Translations under genes and position numbers: made by a program
Source of the DNA: Thermoplasmata archaeon
Lineage (GTDB): Archaea > Thermoplasmatota > Thermoplasmata > Methanomassiliicoccales > Methanomethylophilaceae
Direction of reading: 5' to 3'
Assembly: GCA_015063185.1 (NCBI GenBank)
Contig: SUSY01000012.1
Coordinates: 1-42,997, forward strand
Length of the DNA stretch: 42,997 nucleotides
The notes under the pieces: generated by a model
Database searches by the model: none
Seen by the model: only the letters and a program-made list of their open reading frames with translations
What the model was told of the DNA's origin: nothing
In this document: positions 31,691 to 40,162 of the stretch, in pieces
Layout: the number at the start of each line of letters is the position of its first letter
Position numbering within the stretch: position 1 is the first letter of the stretch

Positions 31691-31843
31691 GTCGCGCTCG
31701 ATTTTATTAAATATATAGCGCTAAGCCAACGGAATCAAACCGTTTCCGGGAAAAAACTCCGAATCAGATAACCCAGAATGACCTAATCGATATTACGTCC
31801 ACGAAAAATACGGGTGCTCGAAGCACGACTTACGACGAAAGTA

Positions 31844-31851
31844 TTTTTAAA
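31844..31851 (+). promoter_or_regulatory. TATA-like box for tRNA-Glu
   Basis: TTTTTAAA about 25-32 nt before the mature 5' end at 31876. A small stem GTGCT/AGCAC lies upstream at 31813-31825. Otherwise the 31645-31875 gap holds only divergent promoters. Confidence 0.45.
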
Positions 31852-31875
31852 GAGATGATACTACGAGGTCTTACT

Positions 31876-31948
31876 GCTCATGTAGTGTAGCGGCCAATCA
31901 TTCGGCCCTTTCGAGGCCGACACCCGGGTTCGAATCCCGGCATGAGCA
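31876..31948 (+). tRNA. tRNA-Glu (TTC)
   Basis: A 73-nt tRNA. Acceptor GCTCATG/CATGAGC, anticodon stem CGGCC/GGCCG with loop CTTTCGA (anticodon TTC), T arm CCGGG-TTCGAAT-CCCGG, discriminator A. CCA is not encoded. It converges on the EhaR-like gene, whose stop is 12 nt away. Confidence 0.97.
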
Positions 31949-31960
31949 CTCATCGATTTC

Positions 31961-33061
31961 TCACACGAGTATGCGTTTCCTGTAGGCAGCGCTCTTGACT
32001 GTTACGTCCACAAGGTTGTCATCATTGACCCTGTATACCTCGGGAAGCTTCTCTGGGAACTGTGCCAGGAACATGTTCATAAGGTTCCTATCAGCACATG
32101 GGCAATCCCTGAGGCTTTCAACGTTCCAGTTGTCTATCATATCGTAGACGGACTCTATTCCACCGTTGTAGAATTCCATCGACAACACCGCAACGGTAAT
32201 CGGGTTTTCGTCGAGGATGGCCACATTAGATCCCCTGACAGCGTACTCCGTACCATTGAACGCTATCGAAAGACCATCACTGTCACGGACGAGGTCCATT
32301 GCCGGATAATCGGATTCATCGCTTCCGACAACGATGGTAGCACTCATTTCAATCTCCTTCTTCCTGCACAGTTCCAGGATGGAGTACGCCTTCTCGTTGC
32401 CTGCAATCCTGATGTCCTTTCTCAACTGATCGTTGAAATCCATCTTGGACGTCTTTTTGATGTATTCCTCATCAACTAGATCCACCAATTTGGAATCGAA
32501 CTTGTTGAGGTATGGGCTCTGGGTAACGGAGTACATCTCCTCCGTGAGCCTAGCGTTGATAAGTGTAGACGCAATGCTCCTGAGTGACCTTGCATCCGGC
32601 CTACTGATCTTTATGGAATCGAATGAGAACGTATTACAACTGATATTGGACAAAGAAATCCCAAAGGACTCTCCAAGATTCAGAAGATGGTGTTCGTATG
32701 ACTCCGACGAGATGAATGCAGGCATCTGGCTGGATATGTACCTTATGACACGGTCGGCATCCGGCATGATGACCGGAGTCGATTTGCAGAACGCATATGC
32801 CGCCTCATCCGTAATACCGCCGGCCTTCAGGAACGGAACGACCAATCTATTTACAGAGCCAGCGTTAGCAGTATCCCGTCCAAGTGCATAAAGGGTCAAA
32901 GAATCGTATCTGGATAGGACATCATACAGCCTCCCACCGTTCTTTACATATCTGGCACAAAGATCACGAACGTGATTGGAACGTGTAAGAAACACGTGAT
33001 CCGAGCAGATGAACTGCGTTTCCTCGGCAAGACCGAGCTCCGCCATATGATCGTATTCCAT
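31961..33061 (-). CDS. EhaR-like HAD superfamily protein
   Basis: A 366-residue protein resembling the methanogen family annotated 'energy-converting hydrogenase A subunit R'. FICSDHVFLT (17-26) stands for HAD motif I, and LSRYDSLTLYALGRD and VVPFLKAGGIT follow as in that family. FISSESYEHHL is motif II. The late VGSDESDYPAM...DGLSIAFNGTEYAV matches the HAD GDSxxD/GLSIAFNG region. The second acid of motif I (DxD) is Val23, so phosphatase activity is doubtful. Eha hydrogenase genes are absent, so the family name should not be read as function. ATG directly follows the upstream gene's TGA. Confidence 0.72.
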   Translation of the reverse strand: MEYDHMAELGLAEETQFICSDHVFLTRSNHVRDLCARYVKNGGRLYDVLSRYDSLTLYALGRDTANAGSVNRLVVPFLKAGGITDEAAYAFCKSTPVIMPDADRVIRYISSQMPAFISSESYEHHLLNLGESFGISLSNISCNTFSFDSIKISRPDARSLRSIASTLINARLTEEMYSVTQSPYLNKFDSKLVDLVDEEYIKKTSKMDFNDQLRKDIRIAGNEKAYSILELCRKKEIEMSATIVVGSDESDYPAMDLVRDSDGLSIAFNGTEYAVRGSNVAILDENPITVAVLSMEFYNGGIESVYDMIDNWNVESLRDCPCADRNLMNMFLAQFPEKLPEVYRVNDDNLVDVTVKSAAYRKRILV

Positions 33062-33883
33062 TCAAACACCAAGTGAACCATCCACATCCTCAGAAATATC
33101 GAATGCGGATTCCAATTTGTTTCCGTTGACGACCAACTGCTTGTCCTGTATACGGACCGTACCTTCAGCGAACTTCCTGATGGTCTCTACAATCAAAGGG
33201 AGTTCACGTTTGGCACCATCCTCTCTGATCTTCTTGAACAGAGGTTCGTTGGAACCCTCTTTAGCGATGACTTCGTCCAATCCTATCTCCGAGATCTTCT
33301 TATCCATGTTGGCCCAAAGATCGTCGTATCCATCCCCACGTATGGAGAATCCACAGTATGTCAGGGGAGCACCGCGATCCCACTCTGGTGTACATATGTG
33401 AAGCATCGCCCCCTGCTCATCTGCACCCTCCCTTATGAGTTGCCAGATGACTTCCTGCCACGTTCCCTTCGGTCCATCCGGAAGTGCGGGATGGAGATTC
33501 AGCATATCGTACTGCTGGCAGGTCTCGTCATCCATCCACAACATGTATCCGGCCAAAATACCCAGATCCATCTTGTACCCGGAAGTTAACCTCCTGATCT
33601 CCTTCCCATATTCATCCCTCCATGCCTTCTGGTCAGTGTCCCAAAGATCTGGCCTGAACTTCTTCCAGGATTTCGTCACCAAGGGAATGCCGTATCCCCT
33701 GACCATGTCGAAGAACATCTCGCGTTGCTCCTTCCTAGGGTTGACGTCCTCATCATTGTCCCAGTTACAGAAAACGAACGCGATCTCGATATCGAGCCCT
33801 TTATCCTTTTCTTCCATAACGGTACGAAGCAGATTCCTGGATCCAGGACCCCTTCCGGTGGAGAACCAACCAAGCTTCAACAT
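33062..33883 (-). CDS. PurN-like formyltransferase
   Basis: A 273-residue formyltransferase-fold protein. LGWFSTGRGPGSRNLL (4-19) parallels the PRPP-amine-binding start of PurN. MLNLHPALPDGPKGTW (127-142) carries the catalytic N129 and H131, and D169 in PEWDRGAPLTY completes the N-H-D triad. It should transfer a formyl group from formyl-tetrahydrofolate or tetrahydromethanopterin, possibly to GAR in purine synthesis. It is longer than PurN (about 200) and unusually paired with the EhaR-like gene, so another acceptor is possible. GAGGT lies 8 nt before ATG 33883. Confidence 0.75.
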   Translation of the reverse strand: MLKLGWFSTGRGPGSRNLLRTVMEEKDKGLDIEIAFVFCNWDNDEDVNPRKEQREMFFDMVRGYGIPLVTKSWKKFRPDLWDTDQKAWRDEYGKEIRRLTSGYKMDLGILAGYMLWMDDETCQQYDMLNLHPALPDGPKGTWQEVIWQLIREGADEQGAMLHICTPEWDRGAPLTYCGFSIRGDGYDDLWANMDKKISEIGLDEVIAKEGSNEPLFKKIREDGAKRELPLIVETIRKFAEGTVRIQDKQLVVNGNKLESAFDISEDVDGSLGV

Positions 33884-33938
33884 GACATATACCTCAATAA
33901 ACATCCATATGACTAGGCCATATTTGGCATTTCGTTGA

Positions 33939-34343
33939 TTAGATATCGAACACGACCCTCAGTTCAGGTATGGATGGATCCACATGCATCATATGGTAGG
34001 TGATTGCCTTCACCTCAGTCTTGGGATGGTGCCTCTTCAGGTCCAATGGCTCCCCCCATCCGATCGCAGATACCTTGTCTCCATCGATACTGACCTTGAA
34101 ATCTGAGAATGCGAACACCTCTGCCTCCTCTATAAAGAGGACTTCTGAAAGGAAATTGTACAATCTGGATTCGTCATCGTCACCCGTGACCTCTATCGGC
34201 ACCTCCACCACACGATCCACACACGACGGATCGACGGTTTGATCCGACAATGCATATGCAGCATTCTCGAAACATTCCGCCAATGTATCCCCTGTGCATC
34301 TGACCATCACATCGGCCGTGTGCTCGAGCAACTCATAACGCAT
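33939..34343 (-). CDS. Archease
   Basis: A 134-residue protein starting MRYELLEHTADVMVRCTG, the archease signature with the calcium-binding Asp in HTADV. FENAAYAL, LYNFLSEVLFIEEAE and the final LRVVFDI are also typical. Archease activates the tRNA/RNA ligase RtcB, and sometimes methyltransferases. rtcB is not in the window. The open frame extends far upstream, but a TATA-like box at 34363-34372 places the transcript start at 34342-34343, so the short form is correct. Confidence 0.93.
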   Translation of the reverse strand: MRYELLEHTADVMVRCTGDTLAECFENAAYALSDQTVDPSCVDRVVEVPIEVTGDDDESRLYNFLSEVLFIEEAEVFAFSDFKVSIDGDKVSAIGWGEPLDLKRHHPKTEVKAITYHMMHVDPSIPELRVVFDI

Positions 34344-34362
34344 GACCATGGATATACGGACA

Positions 34363-34372
34363 GGATTATAGG
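34363..34372 (-). promoter_or_regulatory. TATA-like box for archease
   Basis: CCTATAATCC on the minus strand, T 27 nt before ATG 34343. It is 17 nt from the divergent nadX box. Confidence 0.6.
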
Positions 34373-34388
34373 GTTTCCCTGCAAACCC

Positions 34389-34396
34389 ATAATAAG
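34389..34396 (+). promoter_or_regulatory. TATA-like box for nadX
   Basis: ATAATAAG, about 27 nt before ATG 34417, with no ribosome site between. Confidence 0.5.
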
Positions 34397-34416
34397 AGTG
34401 AGACCGATTATCGGAC

Positions 34417-35223
34417 ATGCGCATTACAATCGTTGGTTGCGGTTCCATCGGTACCCAGTTGGCCATGGCCGCAGATGCTATGGATGATGTCAAGAGGATA
34501 TACCTCATTGACGTCATCAAGCCCCTTGCAGAGGAACTTGCAGGAAAACTGAACAAAGCGATCGTTGTCGACTCGGTGGAAGATGAACTTTACCACTGCG
34601 ACCTTGTCATCGAGGCCGCATCCCAGAATGCCGCCACCGACATCGTGTACAAGACCGTAAGTCGCGGAGTGGATGTCATGGTCCTATCCGTAGGAGCATT
34701 GGTGGATGATGAATACAGGGAGATGGTATTCGAAAAGGCCAGACAGACCGATGCGAAGGTCTTCATCCCCTCCGGCGCACTCGCTGGAACCGACGGACTT
34801 AGAGCAGCCAGCGTGGATGAACTCTATGAAGTCGAACTCATCACCAAGAAAGGACCCAAATCCCTCAGTGGTGTCAAGTACATAGAGGAACAGGGATTGG
34901 ATGTCAATTCCTTCACCGAACCCACTGTGGTCTTCTCTGGAACCGCAAGAGAGGCTGTCCAGAAATTCCCCAAGAACATCAATGTCGCTGCAACGGTCAG
35001 TCTGCTCGGAATGGGATTCGACAAGACCAAGGTCACGATCGTCGTGGATCCCACCGCTAAAAACAACTCCCATGAACTTGTGATCAAGGGCGCATTCGGC
35101 GAAATGAACTGTCACACTTACAATGTCCCCTCGCCCGACAATCCAAAGACATCCTACCTCGCATCCCTCTCTGCGATTTCTGCATTGAAGAGAATCGTCA
35201 GAAAGGAATGGGTTGGAATCTGA
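34417..35223 (+). CDS. nadX: L-aspartate dehydrogenase
   Basis: A 268-residue NAD(P)-dependent dehydrogenase. The Rossmann loop is GCGSIGTQL (8-16). EAASQNA and IPSGALAGTDGLRAA match aspartate dehydrogenase, and the catalytic His lies in KNNSHELVIKG near residue 218. It makes iminoaspartate, the first intermediate of de novo NAD synthesis with NadA and NadC, which are not in the window. It links functionally to the NAD kinase fusion at 13743. A stable hairpin follows at 35243-35267. Confidence 0.93.
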   Translation: MRITIVGCGSIGTQLAMAADAMDDVKRIYLIDVIKPLAEELAGKLNKAIVVDSVEDELYHCDLVIEAASQNAATDIVYKTVSRGVDVMVLSVGALVDDEYREMVFEKARQTDAKVFIPSGALAGTDGLRAASVDELYEVELITKKGPKSLSGVKYIEEQGLDVNSFTEPTVVFSGTAREAVQKFPKNINVAATVSLLGMGFDKTKVTIVVDPTAKNNSHELVIKGAFGEMNCHTYNVPSPDNPKTSYLASLSAISALKRIVRKEWVGI

Positions 35224-35667
35224 TTACAAAACCTCTCAACATCCGTCGTCCTATCTTGGGACGACGGGTGCATTCGGTGAATGGGGACAGACCACGAATA
35301 AGGAAACACTTATGAGATCAGTCAGATTCCTTTTCGATCCCCGCATATTTCATTTCAGCATCGATTGGCCCATCATGGAAGGATGATCATACATCATTCT
35401 CGATGCTGGCACATTCCCACATGATGAAAAGACATTGGACCTATTGAAGGAATTGATGTAAAAACTGGCTCGTTGATGTTTCGTGTGGGTGACATCGAAA
35501 GTGCTTACAGCCCCAGTTCAGAGGCATCCACCTTTAAACCAGAGGGGTCAAATGATGTGAACTGATGCGGAAAACACGTATCCATCCACCATGTCTCTCC
35601 AATAGGATCAGGGTTTAACAGATGTGGAGGGAGTACACTTATCCAATTGGACGTGTTCCAAGGATGC
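35224..35667. other. Gene-poor stretch with possible gene remnants
   Basis: 444 nt without an intact gene. After the terminator hairpin, a + strand frame from ATG 35312 codes 24 residues, a TGA at 35384, then about 25 residues (ILDAGTFPHDEKTL...) to TAA at 35459. On the minus strand a protein-like tail with ETWWMDTCFPHQF ends at 35505. Neither is recognised; both could be decayed genes or chance frames. Confidence 0.35.
35243..35267 (+). terminator. Hairpin after nadX
   Basis: CCGTCGTCC, 7-nt loop, GGACGACGG: a perfect 9-bp stem, 20 nt after the nadX stop. No long T run follows. Confidence 0.45.
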
Positions 35668-36762
35668 ATGATGAGCTCACGCGCCGAAAGACTTGCACAT
35701 AATTTCACCGACGGTGTCGATGCAATCGTTGTGATGAATGCCAGCGAACCCTTCTTGGACACCACGTTCTGGTACCTCACAGGCAGCTCATCCGGTACTT
35801 TCGAAGGTTCACGTGCGATAGTTACCAGTGACGGCTCACTGCACACATTCGTCTCCATTTTGGAAGAAGAGACCGCAAAGTCCGCCAACGGAGAGGTGCA
35901 TGTCTACAATACGGATGCTGATCGTAAGCAACAGATGCAGGAAATACTGAAGGGTTGCAAGAAGATAGGTGTGAATTACTCGTCCACAGCATATGGTTCC
36001 GTAGAGTGGATGAAGTCATTTTTAGATGTAGACGTGGAGATCGTTGATGCCACCAAGATCATTTCGGATACGATTGCAGTGAAGGATGAAAAAGAGATTG
36101 AACTCATCGCGAAGGCCTGCAAGATAACCTCTACAGTGGCCGAAGAGTTACCAGATATGATATATGAAGGTGCCACAGAGAGGGATGTCGCCTCAGAGAT
36201 GGGGATTAGAATGCTTCGTCTTGGTGGTACGGGGCTCGCATTCGATACCATTGCTGCATTCGGTGCGCACTCATCCGAACCACACTACAGTCCTGCGGAT
36301 TATGAACTAAAGAATGGTGACGCAGCACTTTTCGATTTCGGGTCCAAATACGGAAGATATTGTTCCGACCTGACCAGAACGATATTCCTTGGAGAACCGG
36401 AACCGATTCTAAAAAGGGCATACGAAGTCGTCAGACAGGCACAGATTGCTGGGCTTGCAGAGATGAGAGATGGGGCGGATGCATCCGCACCCGACCTTGC
36501 AGCAAGAAAGGTCATTGAAAACTCGGAATTCAAAGGGCGTTTCATACATTCCTTCGGACACGGAATCGGTATGAACATCCATGAAGCAATCTATGTGTCC
36601 CCAAAATCACAACAGAAATTACGCGCCGGCAATGTCGTATCCGCTGAACCAGGTGTATACATTCCAGGCATCGGCGGAGTAAGAATAGAGGACACTGTAC
36701 TGATCACAGAGGATGGATGCCGTCTCTTAACCGACTATGACCACTCATTCACAGTGGTATGA
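35668..36762 (+). CDS. M24 family Xaa-Pro peptidase
   Basis: A 364-residue pita-bread-fold metallopeptidase. An N-terminal creatinase-like domain (about 1-130) precedes the catalytic domain. The five metal ligands are visible: two Asp in LFDFGSKYGRYCSDLTRT, His in HSFGHGIG, Glu in SAEPGVY and Glu in VRIEDT. It should remove residues from or cleave Xaa-Pro dipeptides (PepQ/AmpP type) in the cytosol. ATG 35668 or 35671 is favoured over TTG 35647; a weak CTTATCCA box lies 28 nt upstream. It converges on the cyclophilin-like gene with no gap. Confidence 0.9.
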   Translation: MMSSRAERLAHNFTDGVDAIVVMNASEPFLDTTFWYLTGSSSGTFEGSRAIVTSDGSLHTFVSILEEETAKSANGEVHVYNTDADRKQQMQEILKGCKKIGVNYSSTAYGSVEWMKSFLDVDVEIVDATKIISDTIAVKDEKEIELIAKACKITSTVAEELPDMIYEGATERDVASEMGIRMLRLGGTGLAFDTIAAFGAHSSEPHYSPADYELKNGDAALFDFGSKYGRYCSDLTRTIFLGEPEPILKRAYEVVRQAQIAGLAEMRDGADASAPDLAARKVIENSEFKGRFIHSFGHGIGMNIHEAIYVSPKSQQKLRAGNVVSAEPGVYIPGIGGVRIEDTVLITEDGCRLLTDYDHSFTVV

Positions 36763-37143
36763 TCAGAAGGCCCTGTCGACCTTGATGGCCTGACGATCCC
36801 CCGCATCCTCGAGTGCGGAGAAGTCTCCGAGCATATGTCCCAGTTTAATGACAGGATAGGGTGAGACGGGCCTACCATCATCCTTACTGAGTGGCGTAGG
36901 ACCGAAGAATATACAGAGTGCATTCGCACCCGGCCAATATGCAATATCGCCAACATCCAATTGGGTGACCAGTTCTCCCTCGATGGGACAATCCAACGGA
37001 CACTCGAAATAGATCATCGACCCAAGCATATTGATGAAATATTTCTTGGGTAAAGAGAGCCAAATGGTGTCGGACATGAGGGATTTGTCGAATTCTCCAA
37101 AGAACTCTCCACCATTCCAAGTCCTTATTGAAAACTTGCTCAT
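36763..37143 (-). CDS. Cyclophilin-like fold protein (TM1367 type)
   Basis: A 126-residue beta-rich protein. VTQLDVGDIAYWPGANALCIFFGPTP (79-104) is the core signature of the cyclophilin-like domain family related to TM1367. It is short and has no signal peptide. The prolyl isomerase active-site residues of true cyclophilins are not evident, so function is unknown. It lies 20 nt downstream of ilvC on the same strand and probably is the third gene of the ilvB-ilvC unit. Confidence 0.82.
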   Translation of the reverse strand: MSKFSIRTWNGGEFFGEFDKSLMSDTIWLSLPKKYFINMLGSMIYFECPLDCPIEGELVTQLDVGDIAYWPGANALCIFFGPTPLSKDDGRPVSPYPVIKLGHMLGDFSALEDAGDRQAIKVDRAF

Positions 37144-37163
37144 TCCGACACCACCCGACTCAT

Positions 37164-38162
37164 TTACTGTTTCTTCCTCTCAAAGAGGGCTCTGATCTCC
37201 TTTCCAACGACTTCGATCTGGAGCTCGGAATCCTTCTTCTCAAGGGCCTTGAGATCCTTGAGACCGTTGTTCCAATCTGCCCTCCACTCATCCTTGAACT
37301 TTCCAGTCTCGATATCATCGAGAATGGACTTCATTCCTGCCATGGACTCGGGGGTGATGACACGGTCCCTTCTGGTGAGACCTCCGTACTCGGCAGTGTT
37401 GGACACGACATACCACATCTTCTCGAATCCGCCCACATTGATGAGGTCGGTGATGAGCTTGGTCTCATGAAGGACTTCGAAATATGCCATCTGAGGGGGA
37501 TAACCTGCATCGACAAGGGTCTGGAATCCAGCCTTGATCATCGCTGTGAGCCCTCCGCAGAGAACGGCTTGCTCACCGAAGAGGTCAGTCTTTGTCTCAA
37601 AGTCGAAGGTGGTCTCGAATACACCAGCCCTGGTAGAACCAAGTCCCTTTGCAAGTGCCAACGCAATGTTCTTTGCGTTTCCGGTGTAATCCTGGTGGAC
37701 ACAGACGAGTGCTGGCACTCCGAATCCCTCGAGGAATACGAGCCTCTCCATGTCTCCAGGTGCCTTGGGTGCCATCATGATGACATCGACATCCTCTGGA
37801 GGCTGGATAAGGTTGAATGTGATTGCGAATCCATGTGCGAACTCGAGTGCTGCTCCCTTCTTGAGGTTGGGTGCGACCATGTCCTTGTAGATGTCAGGCT
37901 GCACTTCGTCGGGAAGGAGCATCATGACGACGTCCGCACCCTTGACTGCGTCAGGGATCTCTGCGACCTTGAGTCCGTCCTCCTTGACCTTGTTCCAGGA
38001 CTTTCCACCCTTCCTTGCACCTACGGTAACGTCGAGTCCGGAATCGTGGAAACAGAGTGCCTGGGCCCTACCCTGTGCACCATATCCTAGGACTGCGATC
38101 TTCTTACCCATAAGGACATTGATGTCCACATCTGAATCGTGATAAATCTTCATTGATGCCAT
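37164..38162 (-). CDS. ilvC: Ketol-acid reductoisomerase
   Basis: A 332-residue class I enzyme. The NAD(P) loop is VLGYGAQGRAQA (24-35), followed by LPDEVQPDIY and FAHGFAI, MMAPKAPG, and DLFGEQAVLCGG with the Mg-binding Asp and Glu. LHETKLITDL carries the second metal Glu. It converts acetolactate or acetohydroxybutyrate to the dihydroxy acid in valine, leucine and isoleucine synthesis. AAAGGTG lies 6 nt before ATG 38162. A TATA box at 38201-38210 gives a short leader and its own promoter 120 nt after ilvB. Confidence 0.96.
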   Translation of the reverse strand: MASMKIYHDSDVDINVLMGKKIAVLGYGAQGRAQALCFHDSGLDVTVGARKGGKSWNKVKEDGLKVAEIPDAVKGADVVMMLLPDEVQPDIYKDMVAPNLKKGAALEFAHGFAITFNLIQPPEDVDVIMMAPKAPGDMERLVFLEGFGVPALVCVHQDYTGNAKNIALALAKGLGSTRAGVFETTFDFETKTDLFGEQAVLCGGLTAMIKAGFQTLVDAGYPPQMAYFEVLHETKLITDLINVGGFEKMWYVVSNTAEYGGLTRRDRVITPESMAGMKSILDDIETGKFKDEWRADWNNGLKDLKALEKKDSELQIEVVGKEIRALFERKKQ

Positions 38163-38200
38163 CGTTGCACCTTTCCTTTGACTGCCTTATCTTAAGCTTA

Positions 38201-38210
38201 CCTTTATAGA
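38201..38210 (-). promoter_or_regulatory. TATA-like box for ilvC
   Basis: TCTATAAAGG on the minus strand, predicted start near 38180. The same bases read CTTTATAGA on the plus strand, 19-27 nt before a 20-codon frame starting at 38229. An alternating CG-rich stretch (38214-38225) adjoins it. Confidence 0.5.
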
Positions 38211-38281
38211 TATCGCGCGCACGCGCTTATGGCATCACAGAAACATGGTAAGATGTTGAGGAAATGGTTTGAACCGAAGTC

Positions 38282-39952
38282 TCAGTATTGACAACGACCC
38301 CTCACAATCTGCTGAGCAGGATTATTGGGAATCATAGGTAGCATATCCTCCTCAGGATCACAGATGATGTCAAGAAGGCATGGTTTGTCACTGGCGAATG
38401 CCTGCCTGAGAGCATCTCCGATCTCACCAGGCTTCTCGACCCTGATTCCCTTCGCACCGAACGCTTCGGCCAACTTGACGAAATCCGGGTTGGAATCGTA
38501 GAGCCTCGTGGATGAGTATCTCTTGTCCCAGAAGAGCTTCTGCCACTGTTTGACCATTCCAAGCCATCCGTTGTTGAGAAGACAAATGACAATCGGAAGG
38601 TCCTCTGCAACCGCAGTGGCCAATTCCTGAATAACCATGAGCAATCCACCGTCACCCGTGATGGTCATTACCTTCTTCTCGGGACATGCGACCTTCGCAC
38701 CGAGTGCGGAAGGAAGACCGAATCCCATCGTACCGAGACTTCCGGATGATATAAACTGTCTGGGTCTTGTGATTTTAAGATGATGCATCGCCCACATTTG
38801 GTTTTGACCGACATCTGTTGTGATAATCGTGTTATCATCAAGGATCTTGTTGATCTCATGCATGACCTTCTGCGGTGCAATGGGATCGCTGGGTATATCG
38901 ATATTACATCCAGAACACTTAGCCTTGAAACCAGCGATCTGTATTGCCCAGTCCTCCTTGGGAGCGAAAGGACCCAGATGACGGGTCATCTCCCCGATTG
39001 CATCTCTAAGATCCGCATGGATGTTCAAAGTGGCTGGAAGGCGCTTGTCAAACTCCGTACGGTCGATGTCTATGTGGATGACCTTACATGCAGGATTGAT
39101 TGAAGTACGCTTGCTGTACGTCCTATCTGAGAACCTGGCACCCATGACGATAAGGAGGTCCGCACTCTTGATGGCATCGAGCGCAGCCATTTTACCATGC
39201 ATACCCAAAGGACCAAGCGAGAGTGGATGATCATATGGGATGCAGCCCAATCCCATCATTGGTGTGATGATTGGTGCACCGATCATTTCCGCGAACCTCA
39301 CCACATCCTCGGATGTATCAGAACTGATCACGCCCCCACCTGCAAGGATGACAGGAGATTTTGCATTACGAATCAATTCGGTAGCCGCAGGTATGTTCGA
39401 AAGATCATAACTCTGCTTGGGGATACTGAAGTTACAGGTAAGGAGGCCCTCGTCGATGTCTGAATTGATGGAATCGACTGGAAGATCTATGTGTACGGGA
39501 CCAGGACGACCTGCCACTGCAAGTTTCCATCCCTCGTCCATTGCCTTAGGGAGCTGATTCAATTCCAGAACCCTATAGTTGTACTTGGTTACGGGCATCA
39601 TGAGACTGAAGGCGTCCACTTCCTGGAATGCACCCATACCCAGAACACTGGAGGCCACCTGTCCTGTGAGGACCATCATCGGAACAGAATCCGCATATGC
39701 GGTCGCAACTCCGGTAACCAGATTTGTCGCACCCGGGCCACTTGTGGCAAGGCAGACACCGGTCCTTCCACTGGCTCTTGAGAAACCGTCAGCCATGTGT
39801 GCAGCACACTGTTCGTGACGTACGAGAACGTTCTCTACAGACGAATTGAGAATCTCGTCAAAGATCGGTATGACCTGTCCCCCAGGATAGCCGAACACTT
39901 TCTCGACACCCCTGTCCGCCAACATTTTGAGCAGTGCTTTCGAACCTTTCAT
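38282..39952 (-). CDS. ilvB: Acetolactate synthase large subunit
   Basis: A 556-residue ThDP enzyme. KMLADRGVEKVFGYPGGQVIPI opens the Pyr domain, RHEQCAAHMADGFSRASG contains the catalytic Glu, and GDGGLLMVIQEL with NNGWLGMVKQW is the ThDP/Mg motif. It condenses pyruvate to acetolactate. ATG 39952 has GAGG 7 nt upstream; a further 17 codons are open but cross the promoter. The small regulatory subunit IlvN is not adjacent: ilvC follows after 119 nt. It is divergent from gapDH across 39953-40162. Confidence 0.95.
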   Translation of the reverse strand: MKGSKALLKMLADRGVEKVFGYPGGQVIPIFDEILNSSVENVLVRHEQCAAHMADGFSRASGRTGVCLATSGPGATNLVTGVATAYADSVPMMVLTGQVASSVLGMGAFQEVDAFSLMMPVTKYNYRVLELNQLPKAMDEGWKLAVAGRPGPVHIDLPVDSINSDIDEGLLTCNFSIPKQSYDLSNIPAATELIRNAKSPVILAGGGVISSDTSEDVVRFAEMIGAPIITPMMGLGCIPYDHPLSLGPLGMHGKMAALDAIKSADLLIVMGARFSDRTYSKRTSINPACKVIHIDIDRTEFDKRLPATLNIHADLRDAIGEMTRHLGPFAPKEDWAIQIAGFKAKCSGCNIDIPSDPIAPQKVMHEINKILDDNTIITTDVGQNQMWAMHHLKITRPRQFISSGSLGTMGFGLPSALGAKVACPEKKVMTITGDGGLLMVIQELATAVAEDLPIVICLLNNGWLGMVKQWQKLFWDKRYSSTRLYDSNPDFVKLAEAFGAKGIRVEKPGEIGDALRQAFASDKPCLLDIICDPEEDMLPMIPNNPAQQIVRGRCQY

Positions 39953-40162
39953 CTTTCTGCCTCTGGCTAAAAAGCACAGGACAAATATTAATATGGTTGC
40001 CAACGGACACGGTGATTGTTCTGGATATTGCAGTTATTCCATTCACCAAAAGGCACCACAATACGCTGGCATATTCGCATTATATCGAATGCACGCACTC
40101 CGGGAAGGGCAACCTTAATTACCGACGCCACCCTTCCTTCATCCATAAGAAAGGTGAGCCTG
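39953..40162. promoter_or_regulatory. Divergent promoter region ilvB / gap
   Basis: On the minus strand a TATA-like AT stretch at 39984-39994 serves ilvB. On the plus strand CCTTAATTACC at 40113-40123 serves gap, giving a leader of about 20 nt with AAGGTGA at 40151-40157. No gene is seen inside. Confidence 0.5.

Noticed and set aside
31961..33061. Naming the gene ehaR as part of an Eha hydrogenase
   Set aside because: No Eha hydrogenase genes are nearby and motif I is altered; only the family resemblance is supported.
34344..34556. N-terminal extension of archease
   Set aside because: It would cross the divergent promoter and the start of nadX on the opposite strand. The archease family starts at MRYELLEHTAD.
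35312..35461. TGA at 35384 as a selenocysteine or recoded codon
   Set aside because: No selenocysteine insertion element or recognised selenoprotein is seen, and TGA is the main stop codon of this genome.
37128..38090. A 320-codon plus-strand frame opposite ilvC
   Set aside because: Antisense shadow of ilvC; the protein is Cys/Leu/Asp-rich with no recognisable domain.
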